In this document: positions 1 to 9,106 of the stretch, piece after piece
How positions within the stretch are numbered: position 1 is the first letter of the stretch
How the letters are laid out: every line of letters starts with the position of its first letter
Source of the DNA: a bacterium
Lineage (GTDB): Bacteria > Zhuqueibacterota > Zhuqueibacteria > Zhuqueibacterales > Zhuqueibacteraceae
Assembly: GCA_023150945.1 (NCBI GenBank)
Contig: JAKLJX010000014.1
Coordinates: 1-64,000 of the forward strand
Direction of reading: 5' to 3'
Length of the DNA stretch: 64,000 nucleotides
The notes under the pieces: model-generated
What the model saw: the letters and a program-made list of their open reading frames with translations, nothing else
The model's database searches: none
Told to the model about the DNA's origin: nothing
Made by a program: the position numbers and the translations under genes

Positions 1-306
1 CGATTGGGTAACACATATTATGAGGCAACGACGCCATTTCAAAAAACCTTCGGTAACAATATTTATGAGCCAATGCGCAGCGCATGACCTGCCGACTTTT
101 CGCTTGACTCTCTAGCCTTTTTTTTATATCATGGCCGCGATTCAGCACGTTGTTCCTGATCAAAAAACACTGCGGAGAGAGGAAAACGACTCACAGCTCA
201 TCATCCGGTGAGAACCGGCGTTTCTCTTTCTGCTCGTCCCTGTGCGACGGGACATATTCATCACAGGCAGCTTGTGTTGCACTCGTGAGCGAGGGAAGGA
301 AGGGAA
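1..306 (+). promoter_or_regulatory. Promoter and long 5' leader of the nuo operon
   Basis: No gene is visible here. A good sigma-70-like promoter is present: TTGACT at 104-109, a 17-nt spacer, and TATCAT at 127-132, so transcription should start near 139. This leaves a leader of about 165 nt before nuoA. The same hexamers and spacing occur at the pyrR promoter (36704-36732). Positions 1-100 hold nothing I recognise. Confidence 0.6.
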
Positions 307-783
307 ATGTTATTTGATTTTGGAACCGCACTCGCCTTCTTCATTGTCGGCGCTGCCTTCATCGGCATCACTCTTCTCATCTCCCGCCTGCTGCAACCTC
401 GGAACCCCACGGCCGCCAAGATGTCCACCTACGAATGCGGCGAGCAACCCATCGGCGAATCCTGGATTCAATTCAACAACCGCTTCTACGTCATCGCGCT
501 GATCTTCCTGATCTTCGACGTCGAAATCGCCGTACTTTTCCCCTGGGCCGCCGTGTTCAAACAGCTCAATCAATACGGCGCCTTCGCTTTCGTCGAAATG
601 GCGGTGTTCGTGTCGATTCTGCTGTTCGGCCTCGCCTACGTTTGGCGCAAAGGTGATTTGGAGTGGGACAAACCCGAGACCGGCCAATATGCGCGCGCCC
701 GCTCGCCCGAGCTTTATGAAGAACTGCCGCCGCCCGGCATCGTCCCGGCCGGCGCCAAGGAATCCGTGAGCGAGCCGGCGTAG
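307..783 (+). CDS. nuoA: NADH-quinone oxidoreductase subunit A
   Basis: This is a small membrane subunit of respiratory complex I, at the junction between membrane and peripheral arms. The 158-residue product has three hydrophobic segments (about 5-25, 65-85 and 95-115) and the family's conserved YECG motif in the loop after the first one. A purine-rich ribosome site (GAGGGAAGGAAGGGA) precedes the ATG. The hydrophilic C-terminal tail of about 35 residues is longer than usual. It is first in a membrane-arm-only operon; nuoB to nuoG do not follow, and nuoH comes next after a 205-bp gap. Confidence 0.93.
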   Translation: MLFDFGTALAFFIVGAAFIGITLLISRLLQPRNPTAAKMSTYECGEQPIGESWIQFNNRFYVIALIFLIFDVEIAVLFPWAAVFKQLNQYGAFAFVEMAVFVSILLFGLAYVWRKGDLEWDKPETGQYARARSPELYEELPPPGIVPAGAKESVSEPA

Positions 784-988
784 ACCGCGCGTGCCGCCGG
801 AAGTGTTGCCCGCGCGGCGCAACCTTGGCCCATGCCCGCCAGGGAAGCAGAACGGTTCCGGCAGCACGGCATGGCACCCGGCCGGAAAATACCGGTCTGC
901 GGCCACCGCGGCCGCCGGTTCGTCTGCTTGCCGCCTGCGCCGCAGCGTGCCGCGATAATGGCGATGATCCAGAGAAGGAGATGCACCC

Positions 989-2032
989 ATGCATGAGTTG
1001 ATAGCCTACCTGCAAGCGCAATTGGGCTTTCAAGAGATTCTGGTGGCTGTTCTGGTGATGGCGGTGTTCGGCCTCGTCATTTGCATCTACATGGCGCTCA
1101 ACGCCCTGGTTCTGGTTTGGCTCGAGCGCAAAGTATCCGCCTGGATGCAGGATCGCCTGGGGCCGATGGAAGTGGGGCCGTTTCAGGGCGTGCTGCAAAC
1201 GCTCGCCGACGCCCTCAAACTCCTACTCAAAGAAGACATCGTCCCCAAAGCCGCGGACAAACGCCTGCACCTGCTCGCCCCGCTCATCGTCTTCGCCGCA
1301 CCCTGCGCTGCGCTGGCCGCCCTCTCCTACACTCGCGACTTCCATTTTGCCGACTTCAACATCGGTGTCTTCTTCGTCGCCGCGATCACTTCACTCTCGG
1401 TGATCGGTTTGCTGCTGGCCGGCTGGGCTTCCAATAACAAGTGGTCGCTGCTCGGCGGCATGCGCGCCGCCGCGCAAATCGTGAGCTACGAAATTCCGGC
1501 CGGCTTGGCGATTCTGGTGGTGGTGATGCAAGTCGGCTCGTTGAGCTTCCGCGAAATTACCCTGGCACAGGACGGCGGTTTCTGGAATTGGATGATCTTC
1601 CAGTATCCCCCCTTCAACTTCGTCGCCTTTCTCATCTTCTTTACTGCCACCCTCGCCGAGTGCAATCGTACGCCCTTCGATCTACCCGAAGCGGAATCGG
1701 AGTTGGTGGGCGGGTTCCATACGGAGTACAGCGGTTTCAAGTGGGCGGTGTTCATGCTCTCCGAGTACGGCGAGATGCTGGTGGTTTCGCTGGTGGTCGC
1801 CACTTTGTTCCTGGGCGGCTGGTCAAGCCCGCTCGGTGATTTGCTGAATGGCGGCGCCTGGGGGGTGTTCTGGTTGCTGGGCAAAACCTATGCGCTGGTG
1901 TTCGTGCAAATGTGGCTGCGCTGGACGCTGCCGCGCCTGCGCGTCGATCAGCTCATGTACACCTCCTGGAAGGTGCTGACGCCGTTTGCGTTTGCCTGCA
2001 TCTTTGCGGTGGGCTTGTGGATGGCGCTGTGA
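989..2032 (+). CDS. nuoH: NADH-quinone oxidoreductase subunit H
   Basis: Membrane subunit that forms part of the quinone-binding chamber of complex I. The 347-residue, multi-helix protein carries the diagnostic loop ECNRTPFDLPEAESELVGG followed by FHTEY, and an early LERK near residue 45. AAGGAG lies about 8 nt before the ATG. In most genomes nuoI follows nuoH, but here nuoJ comes directly next, so the iron-sulfur subunit I must be encoded elsewhere. Confidence 0.95.
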   Translation: MHELIAYLQAQLGFQEILVAVLVMAVFGLVICIYMALNALVLVWLERKVSAWMQDRLGPMEVGPFQGVLQTLADALKLLLKEDIVPKAADKRLHLLAPLIVFAAPCAALAALSYTRDFHFADFNIGVFFVAAITSLSVIGLLLAGWASNNKWSLLGGMRAAAQIVSYEIPAGLAILVVVMQVGSLSFREITLAQDGGFWNWMIFQYPPFNFVAFLIFFTATLAECNRTPFDLPEAESELVGGFHTEYSGFKWAVFMLSEYGEMLVVSLVVATLFLGGWSSPLGDLLNGGAWGVFWLLGKTYALVFVQMWLRWTLPRLRVDQLMYTSWKVLTPFAFACIFAVGLWMAL

Positions 2033-2087
2033 GCGCCGGTGCGTGGCGTACAGGCGCCGGCGAATTCCATTCTCTCAGGATTTTCTC

Positions 2088-2585
2088 ATGACGACTTTTG
2101 ACCTGATGTTTTATGTGATCGCCGGGGCCATGCTGGTGTCCGCGGCGGTGATGGTGTTCGGCCGGAACATCATCTACAATGCGGTCGGCCTGCTGTTCAC
2201 GTTCATCGGTGTGGGCGGCCTCTACGTCCTGCTGGGCGCGGATTTTCTGGCCGCCACCCAGATGCTGATTTACGTGGGCGGCATTTTGGTGCTGCTGCTG
2301 TTCGGTGTGATGCTGTCGCAAAAAATCACCGGCTTGGTGATGCGCACCGGCACGCTGCAAGTGCTGCCGGCGGTGATCGTGTGCGCCGGCGTGGCCGCCA
2401 TTCTCATCCGGCTGATCTTGAGCAACGACTGGGCGGTCACCAAACCGCCGGAGCTGCCGGCCACCACCGCCACGCTCGGCACCTTGTTGCTGAGCGATTA
2501 CCTCATCCCGTTCGAAATCGTTTCGATCCTTCTGCTCGCCGCGCTGGTCGGAGCGGCCTATATTGCTCGCAGGGAGTCACGCTGA
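2088..2585 (+). CDS. nuoJ: NADH-quinone oxidoreductase subunit J
   Basis: Membrane subunit of complex I, 165 residues with five predicted hydrophobic segments. The start is the ATG at 2088, giving MTTFDLMFYV; AGGA lies about 8 nt upstream and this gives the family's usual length. The motif GADFLAATQMLIYVGGILVL is typical of NuoJ. Its TGA overlaps the ATG of nuoK by one base (TGATG), so the two are probably translationally coupled. Confidence 0.93.
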   Translation: MTTFDLMFYVIAGAMLVSAAVMVFGRNIIYNAVGLLFTFIGVGGLYVLLGADFLAATQMLIYVGGILVLLLFGVMLSQKITGLVMRTGTLQVLPAVIVCAGVAAILIRLILSNDWAVTKPPELPATTATLGTLLLSDYLIPFEIVSILLLAALVGAAYIARRESR

Positions 2586-2893
2586 TGCAGGTCGGACTGT
2601 CGCACTTTCTCATCCTGGCGGCGCTCTTGTTCGCCCTGGGTCTGGTCGCGGTGATCACCAAACGTAACGCCGTGACCGTGTTGATGGGCGTCGAATTGAT
2701 CCTCAATGCCGCCAACATCAATTTCATCGCGTTTGCGCGTTATCTCGATCACGACCTGGACGGCCAGGTGATCGGTATTTTCGTCATCATCATTGCCGCC
2801 GCCAATGTCGCCGTGGCTCTGGCCATCGTGCTGAACATCTATCAACGCATGCGCTCCGTCAATCTCGACGAGGCGGATTCGCTCGCCGGTTGA
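2585..2893 (+). CDS. nuoK: NADH-quinone oxidoreductase subunit K
   Basis: Small MrpC-like subunit of the complex I proton-pumping arm, 102 residues with three membrane segments. The motif GVELILNAANINF contains the conserved membrane Glu used in proton transfer. The start is the ATG overlapping the nuoJ stop. A 186-bp gap before nuoL is large for this tight operon and contains a short candidate peptide at 3017-3064. Confidence 0.94.
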   Translation: MQVGLSHFLILAALLFALGLVAVITKRNAVTVLMGVELILNAANINFIAFARYLDHDLDGQVIGIFVIIIAAANVAVALAIVLNIYQRMRSVNLDEADSLAG

Positions 2894-3016
2894 GACGCGG
2901 CCGTCCTGGTTTGACAGAGCAATACTCGTGACGAGCCGTGCGTCGAATGCCGTGGCCGACGGGGCGCGACGGGTGAAGCTTCACGGGATCCTTTCAGGAG
3001 GACGGTAGGAGGGGAC

Positions 3017-3064
3017 ATGTCTTTCAAGGTCACCGTGCACCGATTCTGCAAGAGGCACAACTAA
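3017..3064 (+). CDS. Possible 15-residue upstream peptide before nuoL
   Basis: A short frame (MSFKVTVHRFCKRHN) is preceded by a very strong ribosome site, GGAGGGGAC, directly before its ATG. It stops 15 nt before the GTG start of nuoL, which itself has only a weak ribosome site. It may load ribosomes for nuoL by coupling. There is no homology evidence, so this rests only on the signal strength and position. Confidence 0.3.
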   Translation: MSFKVTVHRFCKRHN

Positions 3065-3079
3065 TCTCGGGAACTTTCC

Positions 3080-5113
3080 GTGGATACGATTCTCACACAA
3101 GCGGTCATCATCCTGCTGCTGCCGCTCGCTGCTTTCACTGTTCTCATCTTCTTCGGCAAGCGGCTGCCGCGCCAGGGCGACTGGCTCGCTACCGGCGCCA
3201 TCACCATCAGCCTGTTGCTGGCCATCGTGATTCTGGGCCGGGTTTTCGGCAGCTATGATCCCAACTTCCGCGTCGCGGCCACTTTCAACTGGGCAAGCCT
3301 GGGCCCGGTGCAGATCAAGTTCGGGCTGGCCGTCGACAATCTCACCGCGGTGATGTTGTTTGTCGTCACCTTGATCAGCGCCGTGGTGCATCTCTTCTCC
3401 ATCGGCTACATGCAGGGCGACGTGCGGTACAGCCGCTACTTTGCCTATCTCGGCCTGTTCTCGTTTTCGATGCTCGGCCTGGTGCTGGTGGACAACTTCT
3501 TCGGCATCTACATGTTTTGGGAGTTGGTGGGCGTCTGCTCTTATTTTCTCATCGGCCATTGGTTCGAAAAGGATTCGGCCTCCGACGCCGCCAAGAAGGC
3601 CTTTCTCGTCAACCGCATCGGTGACATCGGCATGTTCACCGGCATCATGATCATCTTTGCGCAGCTCGGCACGCTGAACTTCCGGGAAGTCTTTGACGGG
3701 ATTGCGCAAGGCCGTCTGCTCGATCCCTGGCTCACCGCCGCCGGCGTGCTGGTCTTCATCGGCGCGGTGGGAAAATCGGCGCAGTTTCCCCTGCACGTTT
3801 GGCTGCCCGATGCCATGGAAGGCCCGACCCCGGTCTCCGCGTTGATTCATGCCGCCACCATGGTCGCCGCCGGTGTCTACATGGTCGGCCGTGTCTATCC
3901 CGTGTTCACGGAAGCGGCCCTGCTGGTGATCGCGATTACCGGCACCATTACCGCCTTCATCGCGGCCACGATCGCGCTCGCGCAGGTGGATATCAAGCGG
4001 GTGCTGGCCTATTCCACTGTGAGCCAGCTCGGTTACATGGTCGCAGCCCTGGGCGTGGGCGGCTATACCGCGGGTTTGTTTCACTTGATGACCCATGCTT
4101 ATTTCAAGGCGCTGCTCTTTTTGGCCTCCGGCTCGGTGATTCACGCCATGCACCATGCGCTGCATCACGTGCAGGACCATCACACTGATCCGCAAGATAT
4201 GCGCAACATGGGCGCGCTGCGCCGCAAGATGCCGCTCACCTTTTTCACCATGACGGTGGCGGCCTGCGCCATTGCCGGTGTGCCGCTGCTCTCCGGCTTT
4301 TTCAGCAAAGATGCGATTCTGGCCGCGGCACTGGAGAAGGCGCTAACTTCGCACCAGGCCGTGCACATGATCATTTTCGTGACCCTAGTGTTCTGCGCCG
4401 GTCTCACCGCCTTCTACATGTTCCGCTTGATCTACCTCACCTTTGCCGGCAAGCCGGCGCACGCCGAAATCCACGCGCACGTTCATGAGTCGCCCAGCGT
4501 CATCACCATTCCGCTGCTCATTCTGGCGTTCTTCTCCGTGGTCGGCGGCTACGGCAGTTGGTTTTCCGATTTGATCCGCAAGCCGGAAACCCTCAACGCG
4601 ACCCGCGCCCTGCTGGAAGGCGGCGAAGGTGCGCATGCGGCGGCGGCCCACACCGCGCATACCGTGGCCATGTACCTTTCCATTGCCGTGGCGGGCCTCG
4701 GCATTCTGCTGGCCACCGCGTTCTACTACTGGAAGAAGTTCTCCGCCGACGAGCTTGCCAACCGCTTCAAACCCGTCTACAATTTCATTTGGAATAAATG
4801 GTATTTCGATGAGCTGTATGCCGCCACGGTGGTGGCCGGCACCCTGCTGGTGAGCCGCCTCTCCGCCTGGTTTGATGCCACGGTGGTCGACGGCCTGGTC
4901 AACGGCGCCGCCAAAATCACCGTTTGGGGCGCGCGCCTGAGCGGCTGGCACGACAACCGTATCATCGACGGCGCGGTCAACGGCGTCGCCGCGGTGGTGG
5001 GCTGGTTCGGCAGCACGCTGCGCGAGGTGCAAACCGGAAGAATTCAAACCTACATCTTGATGGCGCTGGGCGCCGTGGTTTTGCTGTACGTTCTGCAGTT
5101 GGCGTTTGCATGA
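3080..5113 (+). CDS. nuoL: NADH-quinone oxidoreductase subunit L
   Basis: Largest antiporter-like subunit of complex I, at the distal end of the membrane arm, with the long lateral helix. The 677-residue product starts at a GTG. It carries the proton-channel signature LPDAMEGPTPVSALIHAAT near residues 250-270, and a His-rich loop (HAMHHALHHVQDHH) near 355. The C-terminal part has the extra amphipathic helix region expected for NuoL as opposed to NuoM or NuoN. Lys and Glu residues of the pump core are present. Confidence 0.95.
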   Translation: MDTILTQAVIILLLPLAAFTVLIFFGKRLPRQGDWLATGAITISLLLAIVILGRVFGSYDPNFRVAATFNWASLGPVQIKFGLAVDNLTAVMLFVVTLISAVVHLFSIGYMQGDVRYSRYFAYLGLFSFSMLGLVLVDNFFGIYMFWELVGVCSYFLIGHWFEKDSASDAAKKAFLVNRIGDIGMFTGIMIIFAQLGTLNFREVFDGIAQGRLLDPWLTAAGVLVFIGAVGKSAQFPLHVWLPDAMEGPTPVSALIHAATMVAAGVYMVGRVYPVFTEAALLVIAITGTITAFIAATIALAQVDIKRVLAYSTVSQLGYMVAALGVGGYTAGLFHLMTHAYFKALLFLASGSVIHAMHHALHHVQDHHTDPQDMRNMGALRRKMPLTFFTMTVAACAIAGVPLLSGFFSKDAILAAALEKALTSHQAVHMIIFVTLVFCAGLTAFYMFRLIYLTFAGKPAHAEIHAHVHESPSVITIPLLILAFFSVVGGYGSWFSDLIRKPETLNATRALLEGGEGAHAAAAHTAHTVAMYLSIAVAGLGILLATAFYYWKKFSADELANRFKPVYNFIWNKWYFDELYAATVVAGTLLVSRLSAWFDATVVDGLVNGAAKITVWGARLSGWHDNRIIDGAVNGVAAVVGWFGSTLREVQTGRIQTYILMALGAVVLLYVLQLAFA

Positions 5114-5238
5114 GTTTGCGGCTCCGCCCGGCAGCGTTTTGACTTCATTGGCAGCGAAGGCCCGGGCGTTGGTGCCGGCCGGCGGCAGCCGGCTTCGCCA
5201 AACCTCCGCGAGCATTGACACGCGTTCACGAGGGAGAC

Positions 5239-6786
5239 ATGATTCCTAACATTCTCAGTTGGATGATCTTTTTGCCGGTGATCGGCGCCGCGGTGATATT
5301 GGCCATCCCCCGCGGGGAAAAGCAGCACACCTTGATCCGATGGCTGGCGGCCGCCTTTACCGGCGGCCAGGTGCTGCTCGCCATCCTGTTGTTCATGGGA
5401 TTCGACCGCACCACCTCCAGCATGCAGTTCGTCGAGCAAGCAGCCTGGATCCAATCCTACAACATTTGGTATTTCATCGGCGTGGACGGCCTCTCGATCA
5501 GCATGGTGTTGCTCACCGCCCTGCTGTCCTTCCTCTGCATCTTTGCCTCGTGGGGCATCGACAAGGCGGTGAAGGGCTACTTCGTCATGTTCTTGCTGCT
5601 CGACGCCGGCATGATGGGCGTGTTTTGCGCGCTCGATTTCTTCCTCTTCTACATTTTCTGGGAAGTGATGCTGCTGCCGATGTACTTCCTCATCGGCATC
5701 TGGGGCGGCCCGCGGCGCGAATATGCCGCCATCAAGTTCTTCCTCTACACGCTGGCCGGCTCGGTGCTCATGCTGGTCGCCATGCTGGTTTTCTATTTCA
5801 ATGTGAAAGATCCGGTCACCGGCGGCCACACCTTCAACATCCTGGCGATGATGGATCAAGCCAATCACACCGGCTTGTTGCGGGATTTCGACGTGCGGTT
5901 GCTGCTCTATGCCGCGCTGTTCATCGGCTTCGCCATCAAAGTACCGGCCGTGCCGTTCCACACCTGGTTGCCCGATGCCCACGTCGAGGCGCCCACTGCC
6001 ATCAGTGTGATTCTGGCGGGCGTCTTGTTGAAGATGGGAACCTACGGCATGTTGCGTATCAGCTTTCCGATCCTGCCGGACGCGGTGAAGTATCCGCCTT
6101 TTGCCTACGGCTTTGCCACCATCGCGGTGATCAGCATCGTCTACGGCGCGCTCTGCGCCATGTCGCAGAAAGATTTGAAGAAGCTGGTGGCCTATTCATC
6201 CATTGGCCACATGGGCGTGGTCATGCTCGGCATGATCGGCTTGACGCCACTGGGCATCAACGGCGCGGTGTTGCAGATGTTCAATCACGGCACCGTCACC
6301 GCCATGCTCTTCCTCCTGGTGGGCGTGATCTATGACCGCGCTCACCATCGTGACATCGACGGCTTCGGCGGTCTGGCACAGACGATGCCGGTCTACACCG
6401 GCATCGTCACCGTGGCCTTCTTTGCCAACCTCGGGCTGCCGGGCTTATCGAGCTTCATCAGCGAGGCGTTCAGTTTTCTCGGTGCCTTCAGCTCCACCAC
6501 GTTCAATCTGCGCGTTTATACCATCATTTCGGTGCTCGGCATCGTGTTCGTCGCGGGCTACATGTTGTGGACGCTGCAGCGCATGTTCCTCGGCAAGCTC
6601 AATCCCAAGTATGCGGATCTGCCTGAAATCAACCGGCGCGAGCTGTTCACGCTGGTGCCGCTGGTCGTGATCGTGATCTTTCTCGGCATTTATCCCGCGC
6701 CCATGCTGGAACTGCTGGAAGTCTCGCTCAACAGCCTGGCTACCACCGTGCGCGAAGCCGCCCCGATGTTGATGGGGATGAACTAG
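5239..6786 (+). CDS. nuoM: NADH-quinone oxidoreductase subunit M
   Basis: Antiporter-like proton-pumping subunit of complex I, 515 residues. The ATG at 5239 (MIPNILSWM) has GAGGGAGA directly upstream and is preferred over a TTG eight codons earlier. The family signature LPDAHVEAPTAISVILAGV, followed by LLKMGTYG, is intact near residues 245-275. The stop lies just before a long repeat hairpin separating it from nuoN. Confidence 0.95.
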   Translation: MIPNILSWMIFLPVIGAAVILAIPRGEKQHTLIRWLAAAFTGGQVLLAILLFMGFDRTTSSMQFVEQAAWIQSYNIWYFIGVDGLSISMVLLTALLSFLCIFASWGIDKAVKGYFVMFLLLDAGMMGVFCALDFFLFYIFWEVMLLPMYFLIGIWGGPRREYAAIKFFLYTLAGSVLMLVAMLVFYFNVKDPVTGGHTFNILAMMDQANHTGLLRDFDVRLLLYAALFIGFAIKVPAVPFHTWLPDAHVEAPTAISVILAGVLLKMGTYGMLRISFPILPDAVKYPPFAYGFATIAVISIVYGALCAMSQKDLKKLVAYSSIGHMGVVMLGMIGLTPLGINGAVLQMFNHGTVTAMLFLLVGVIYDRAHHRDIDGFGGLAQTMPVYTGIVTVAFFANLGLPGLSSFISEAFSFLGAFSSTTFNLRVYTIISVLGIVFVAGYMLWTLQRMFLGKLNPKYADLPEINRRELFTLVPLVVIVIFLGIYPAPMLELLEVSLNSLATTVREAAPMLMGMN

Positions 6787-6794
6787 AGCTTCGA

Positions 6795-6925
6795 CTCCTG
6801 GTCTTGCTCTTCTTCTTCTTCTTCTTACTCTTACTCCTACTCTTACTCTTACTCCTACTCCCAGAGTTGAGTAAGAGTAAGAGTAAGAGTAGGAGTAGGA
6901 GTAAGAGGAGGAGTAGGAGCGAGAG
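6795..6925 (+). repeat. Hexanucleotide-repeat inverted repeat between nuoM and nuoN
   Basis: The left arm (about 6795-6860) is a pyrimidine-only run built from TTACTC/CTACTC units, preceded by a CTT triplet run. The right arm (about 6869-6925) is the complementary run of GAGTAA/GAGTAG units. The arms face each other across about 8 nt, and the 36 central pairs match at 34 positions by hand. The RNA should form a very long hairpin inside the nuo transcript. The block is low-complexity and prone to slippage. Confidence 0.85.
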
Positions 6926-6982
6926 CCGGAACCCACGCATCTCCACAAGGATCGCCACCCAAACGAAGATAGGTTGCTCGAT

Positions 6983-8491
6983 ATGCCAGATTTCGTCGCG
7001 CGTTTGCAGGACAACCTCGCCAGCCTGGGCCATTTTCTGCCCGAGTTCGTGCTGATCGGCCTGCTGCTGGCCTTGATGATCGTCGACATGTTCCTCAAGC
7101 GGGAGCAAACGCCCTGGCTGGGCTTGCTCACCCTCGCCGGCGGGCTGCTGTGCCTGCTCGTCCTGCTGCTGCAGAGCGATGACCCCGGCCGCGGCCTGTT
7201 CAACAACATGATGGCGGTCGACCGGTTTGCCACATTCTTCAAGCTGATTTTTCTCGGCAGCATGATCATGACCGTGCTGCTGTCCTACTCCTCGCTGGAA
7301 CTGGCCGGCCGCAGCGTCGGAGAGTATTTCATTCTGGTGACCGCCACCACGCTGGGCATGTTTTGGATGGCCTCCGCCACCAATCTGCTCACCATCTTCA
7401 TTGCCATCGAAACCGTGAGTCTCAGCTCCTTCGCGCTGGCGACCTATTTGAAATCCGTCAAGCGCTCGAGCGAAGCCGGCCTGAAGTACGCGATTTACGG
7501 CGCATTCTCCTCCGGGTTGATGCTCTACGGGCTGTCACTGATCTACGGCCTGACCGGCTCGCTCAACATCTACGATATCTCCCACTTGCTCGCGACCAAC
7601 TCGCCCAATCCGCTCACGTTGTTCGTGGCATTTCTGCTGATTCTCGCGGGCTTCGGCTACAAGATTGCTTCGGTGCCGTTCCACTTCTGGGCGCCGGATG
7701 TGTATGAAGGCGCGCCCACGCCCATTACCGCCTTTCTCAGCGTGGGCCCGAAAGCCGCGGGTTTCGCGCTGTTGATTCGCTTCGTCACCGTCGGCCTGTC
7801 CACTTCCGGCGGCGAGGGCTGGTCCGCGATCGCCGGCTTGAATTGGCAGCAACTGCTGGCGGTGATTTCCGCCGCCACCATGACGCTGGGCAATCTCGTG
7901 GCCATCGTGCAAAACAACATCAAGCGCCTGCTGGCCTACTCCAGCATTGCGCATGCCGGCTATGCCCTGATGGGCGTGGTGTTGCTGACGCAAAACGGGA
8001 TCAACGCCACGATGTTCTATCTGGTGGCGTACTATCTGATGAATCTCGGCGCGTTCCTCGTGGTCATCATCGTGCAGGAATTGATCGGCAGCGAACGGCT
8101 GCAGGATTACCGCGGCTTGGGGTATCGCGCGCCCGTGGTCGCAGTTTGCATGACCGTCTTTCTCTTTTCGCTCACCGGCCTGCCGGTTACCATCGGCTTC
8201 GTCGGCAAGTTCTATTTGCTGGCCGCCGTGCTGCAGGGCGATTCACAGTTCTTCTGGCTGGCGGTGGTGGCGATCATCAACACCGTCATTTCGCTGTATT
8301 ACTATGCGCGCATTTTCAAAGCCATGTATCTGGAAACGCCGGCCGCGCCGGTGACGGAACGGTTGGCGGTTTCCTGGCCGGCGATGGCGCTGCTGGCCAT
8401 TCTGGCCGTGCCGACGCTCGTGCTGGGCATCGCGTTTGGGCCGCTCTACGATCTCACCAAAGCTTCGGTGAAGTTTTTCGCGGGCATTTGA
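6983..8491 (+). CDS. nuoN: NADH-quinone oxidoreductase subunit N
   Basis: Third antiporter-like proton-pumping subunit of complex I, 502 residues. I chose the ATG at 6983 (MPDFVARLQ) because AGG lies about 9 nt upstream; a TTG at 6974 is the alternative. The NuoN signature YLKSVKRSSEAGLKYAIYGA is present near residue 160, and FHFWAPDVYEGAPTPITAFL near residue 240. It is the last gene of the cluster. No clear terminator was seen after it. Confidence 0.95.
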   Translation: MPDFVARLQDNLASLGHFLPEFVLIGLLLALMIVDMFLKREQTPWLGLLTLAGGLLCLLVLLLQSDDPGRGLFNNMMAVDRFATFFKLIFLGSMIMTVLLSYSSLELAGRSVGEYFILVTATTLGMFWMASATNLLTIFIAIETVSLSSFALATYLKSVKRSSEAGLKYAIYGAFSSGLMLYGLSLIYGLTGSLNIYDISHLLATNSPNPLTLFVAFLLILAGFGYKIASVPFHFWAPDVYEGAPTPITAFLSVGPKAAGFALLIRFVTVGLSTSGGEGWSAIAGLNWQQLLAVISAATMTLGNLVAIVQNNIKRLLAYSSIAHAGYALMGVVLLTQNGINATMFYLVAYYLMNLGAFLVVIIVQELIGSERLQDYRGLGYRAPVVAVCMTVFLFSLTGLPVTIGFVGKFYLLAAVLQGDSQFFWLAVVAIINTVISLYYYARIFKAMYLETPAAPVTERLAVSWPAMALLAILAVPTLVLGIAFGPLYDLTKASVKFFAGI

Positions 8492-9106
8492 GGCGGGCGC
8501 TGCACGCCTTGCCGCAGCGGCCATGCGCTGCTTCAACTAGTTCATCCGAATTGGAATCGTTCGACGATCAAGAAAATTCTCCGGCGGATAGAAACAGCCC
8601 AACTGACAAAGAGCTTCTGCATCTGCTCAGTTGTTTCTCTCTGTGTGCAAGTTCCTTTGAGTTGCGGTATGTCCGCGTTGCGGAGGCGAAGCACGCCCGG
8701 CGCAAGACTTGTTCTGCAGGAGATTTGCCCGAGCCGCGGGACGGTGCTGGAGTCGGAGAGCAGGCTGGCAGCACAGCATGACAGGGGGAGAGGAGATGTG
8801 TCCCGGCGGCGATTGAGGCATTCCCTCTCCGCCGTCGGCAAGTGCCGCGCCCGTTCACAAATTTTAACTTGCTTGCCTACCCTCGTTTCTTTAAGTTCGC
8901 CACACTTTTCATTCCGGCAAGGTTGATTACTTCAAGAATTGTTACTCCGTGCGCTGCCAGCCTGCTGGAACCGCAGGAGGGAACAAAGCCTGGCCGCTGC
9001 TGTTTGTTGACCTCACCGCTTTGCCGCCGCGCTTGCACGACTCGCCGGCGTATGAGCCGGCACTCAGGATCCATGCCGCAACAACCCGCGAACTCGAGGG
9101 AATTTC
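8492..9106 (+). other. Intergenic stretch without a recognised gene
   Basis: About 615 bp. The short frames on both strands look like neither the flanking proteins nor any family I know. Only the end is informative: GAGGGAA at 9096-9102 is the ribosome site of the following peptidase. No tRNA, transposon end or strong terminator was seen. Confidence 0.4.

Noticed and set aside
2911-2939. Internal promoter before nuoL based on a perfect TTGACA
   Set aside because: At 16-18 nt downstream there is no acceptable -10 box, so the hexamer alone was not accepted as a promoter.
6795-6925. Interpretation of the nuoM-nuoN repeat as a CRISPR array
   Set aside because: The units are contiguous six-base simple repeats without unique spacers, and no cas genes are present.
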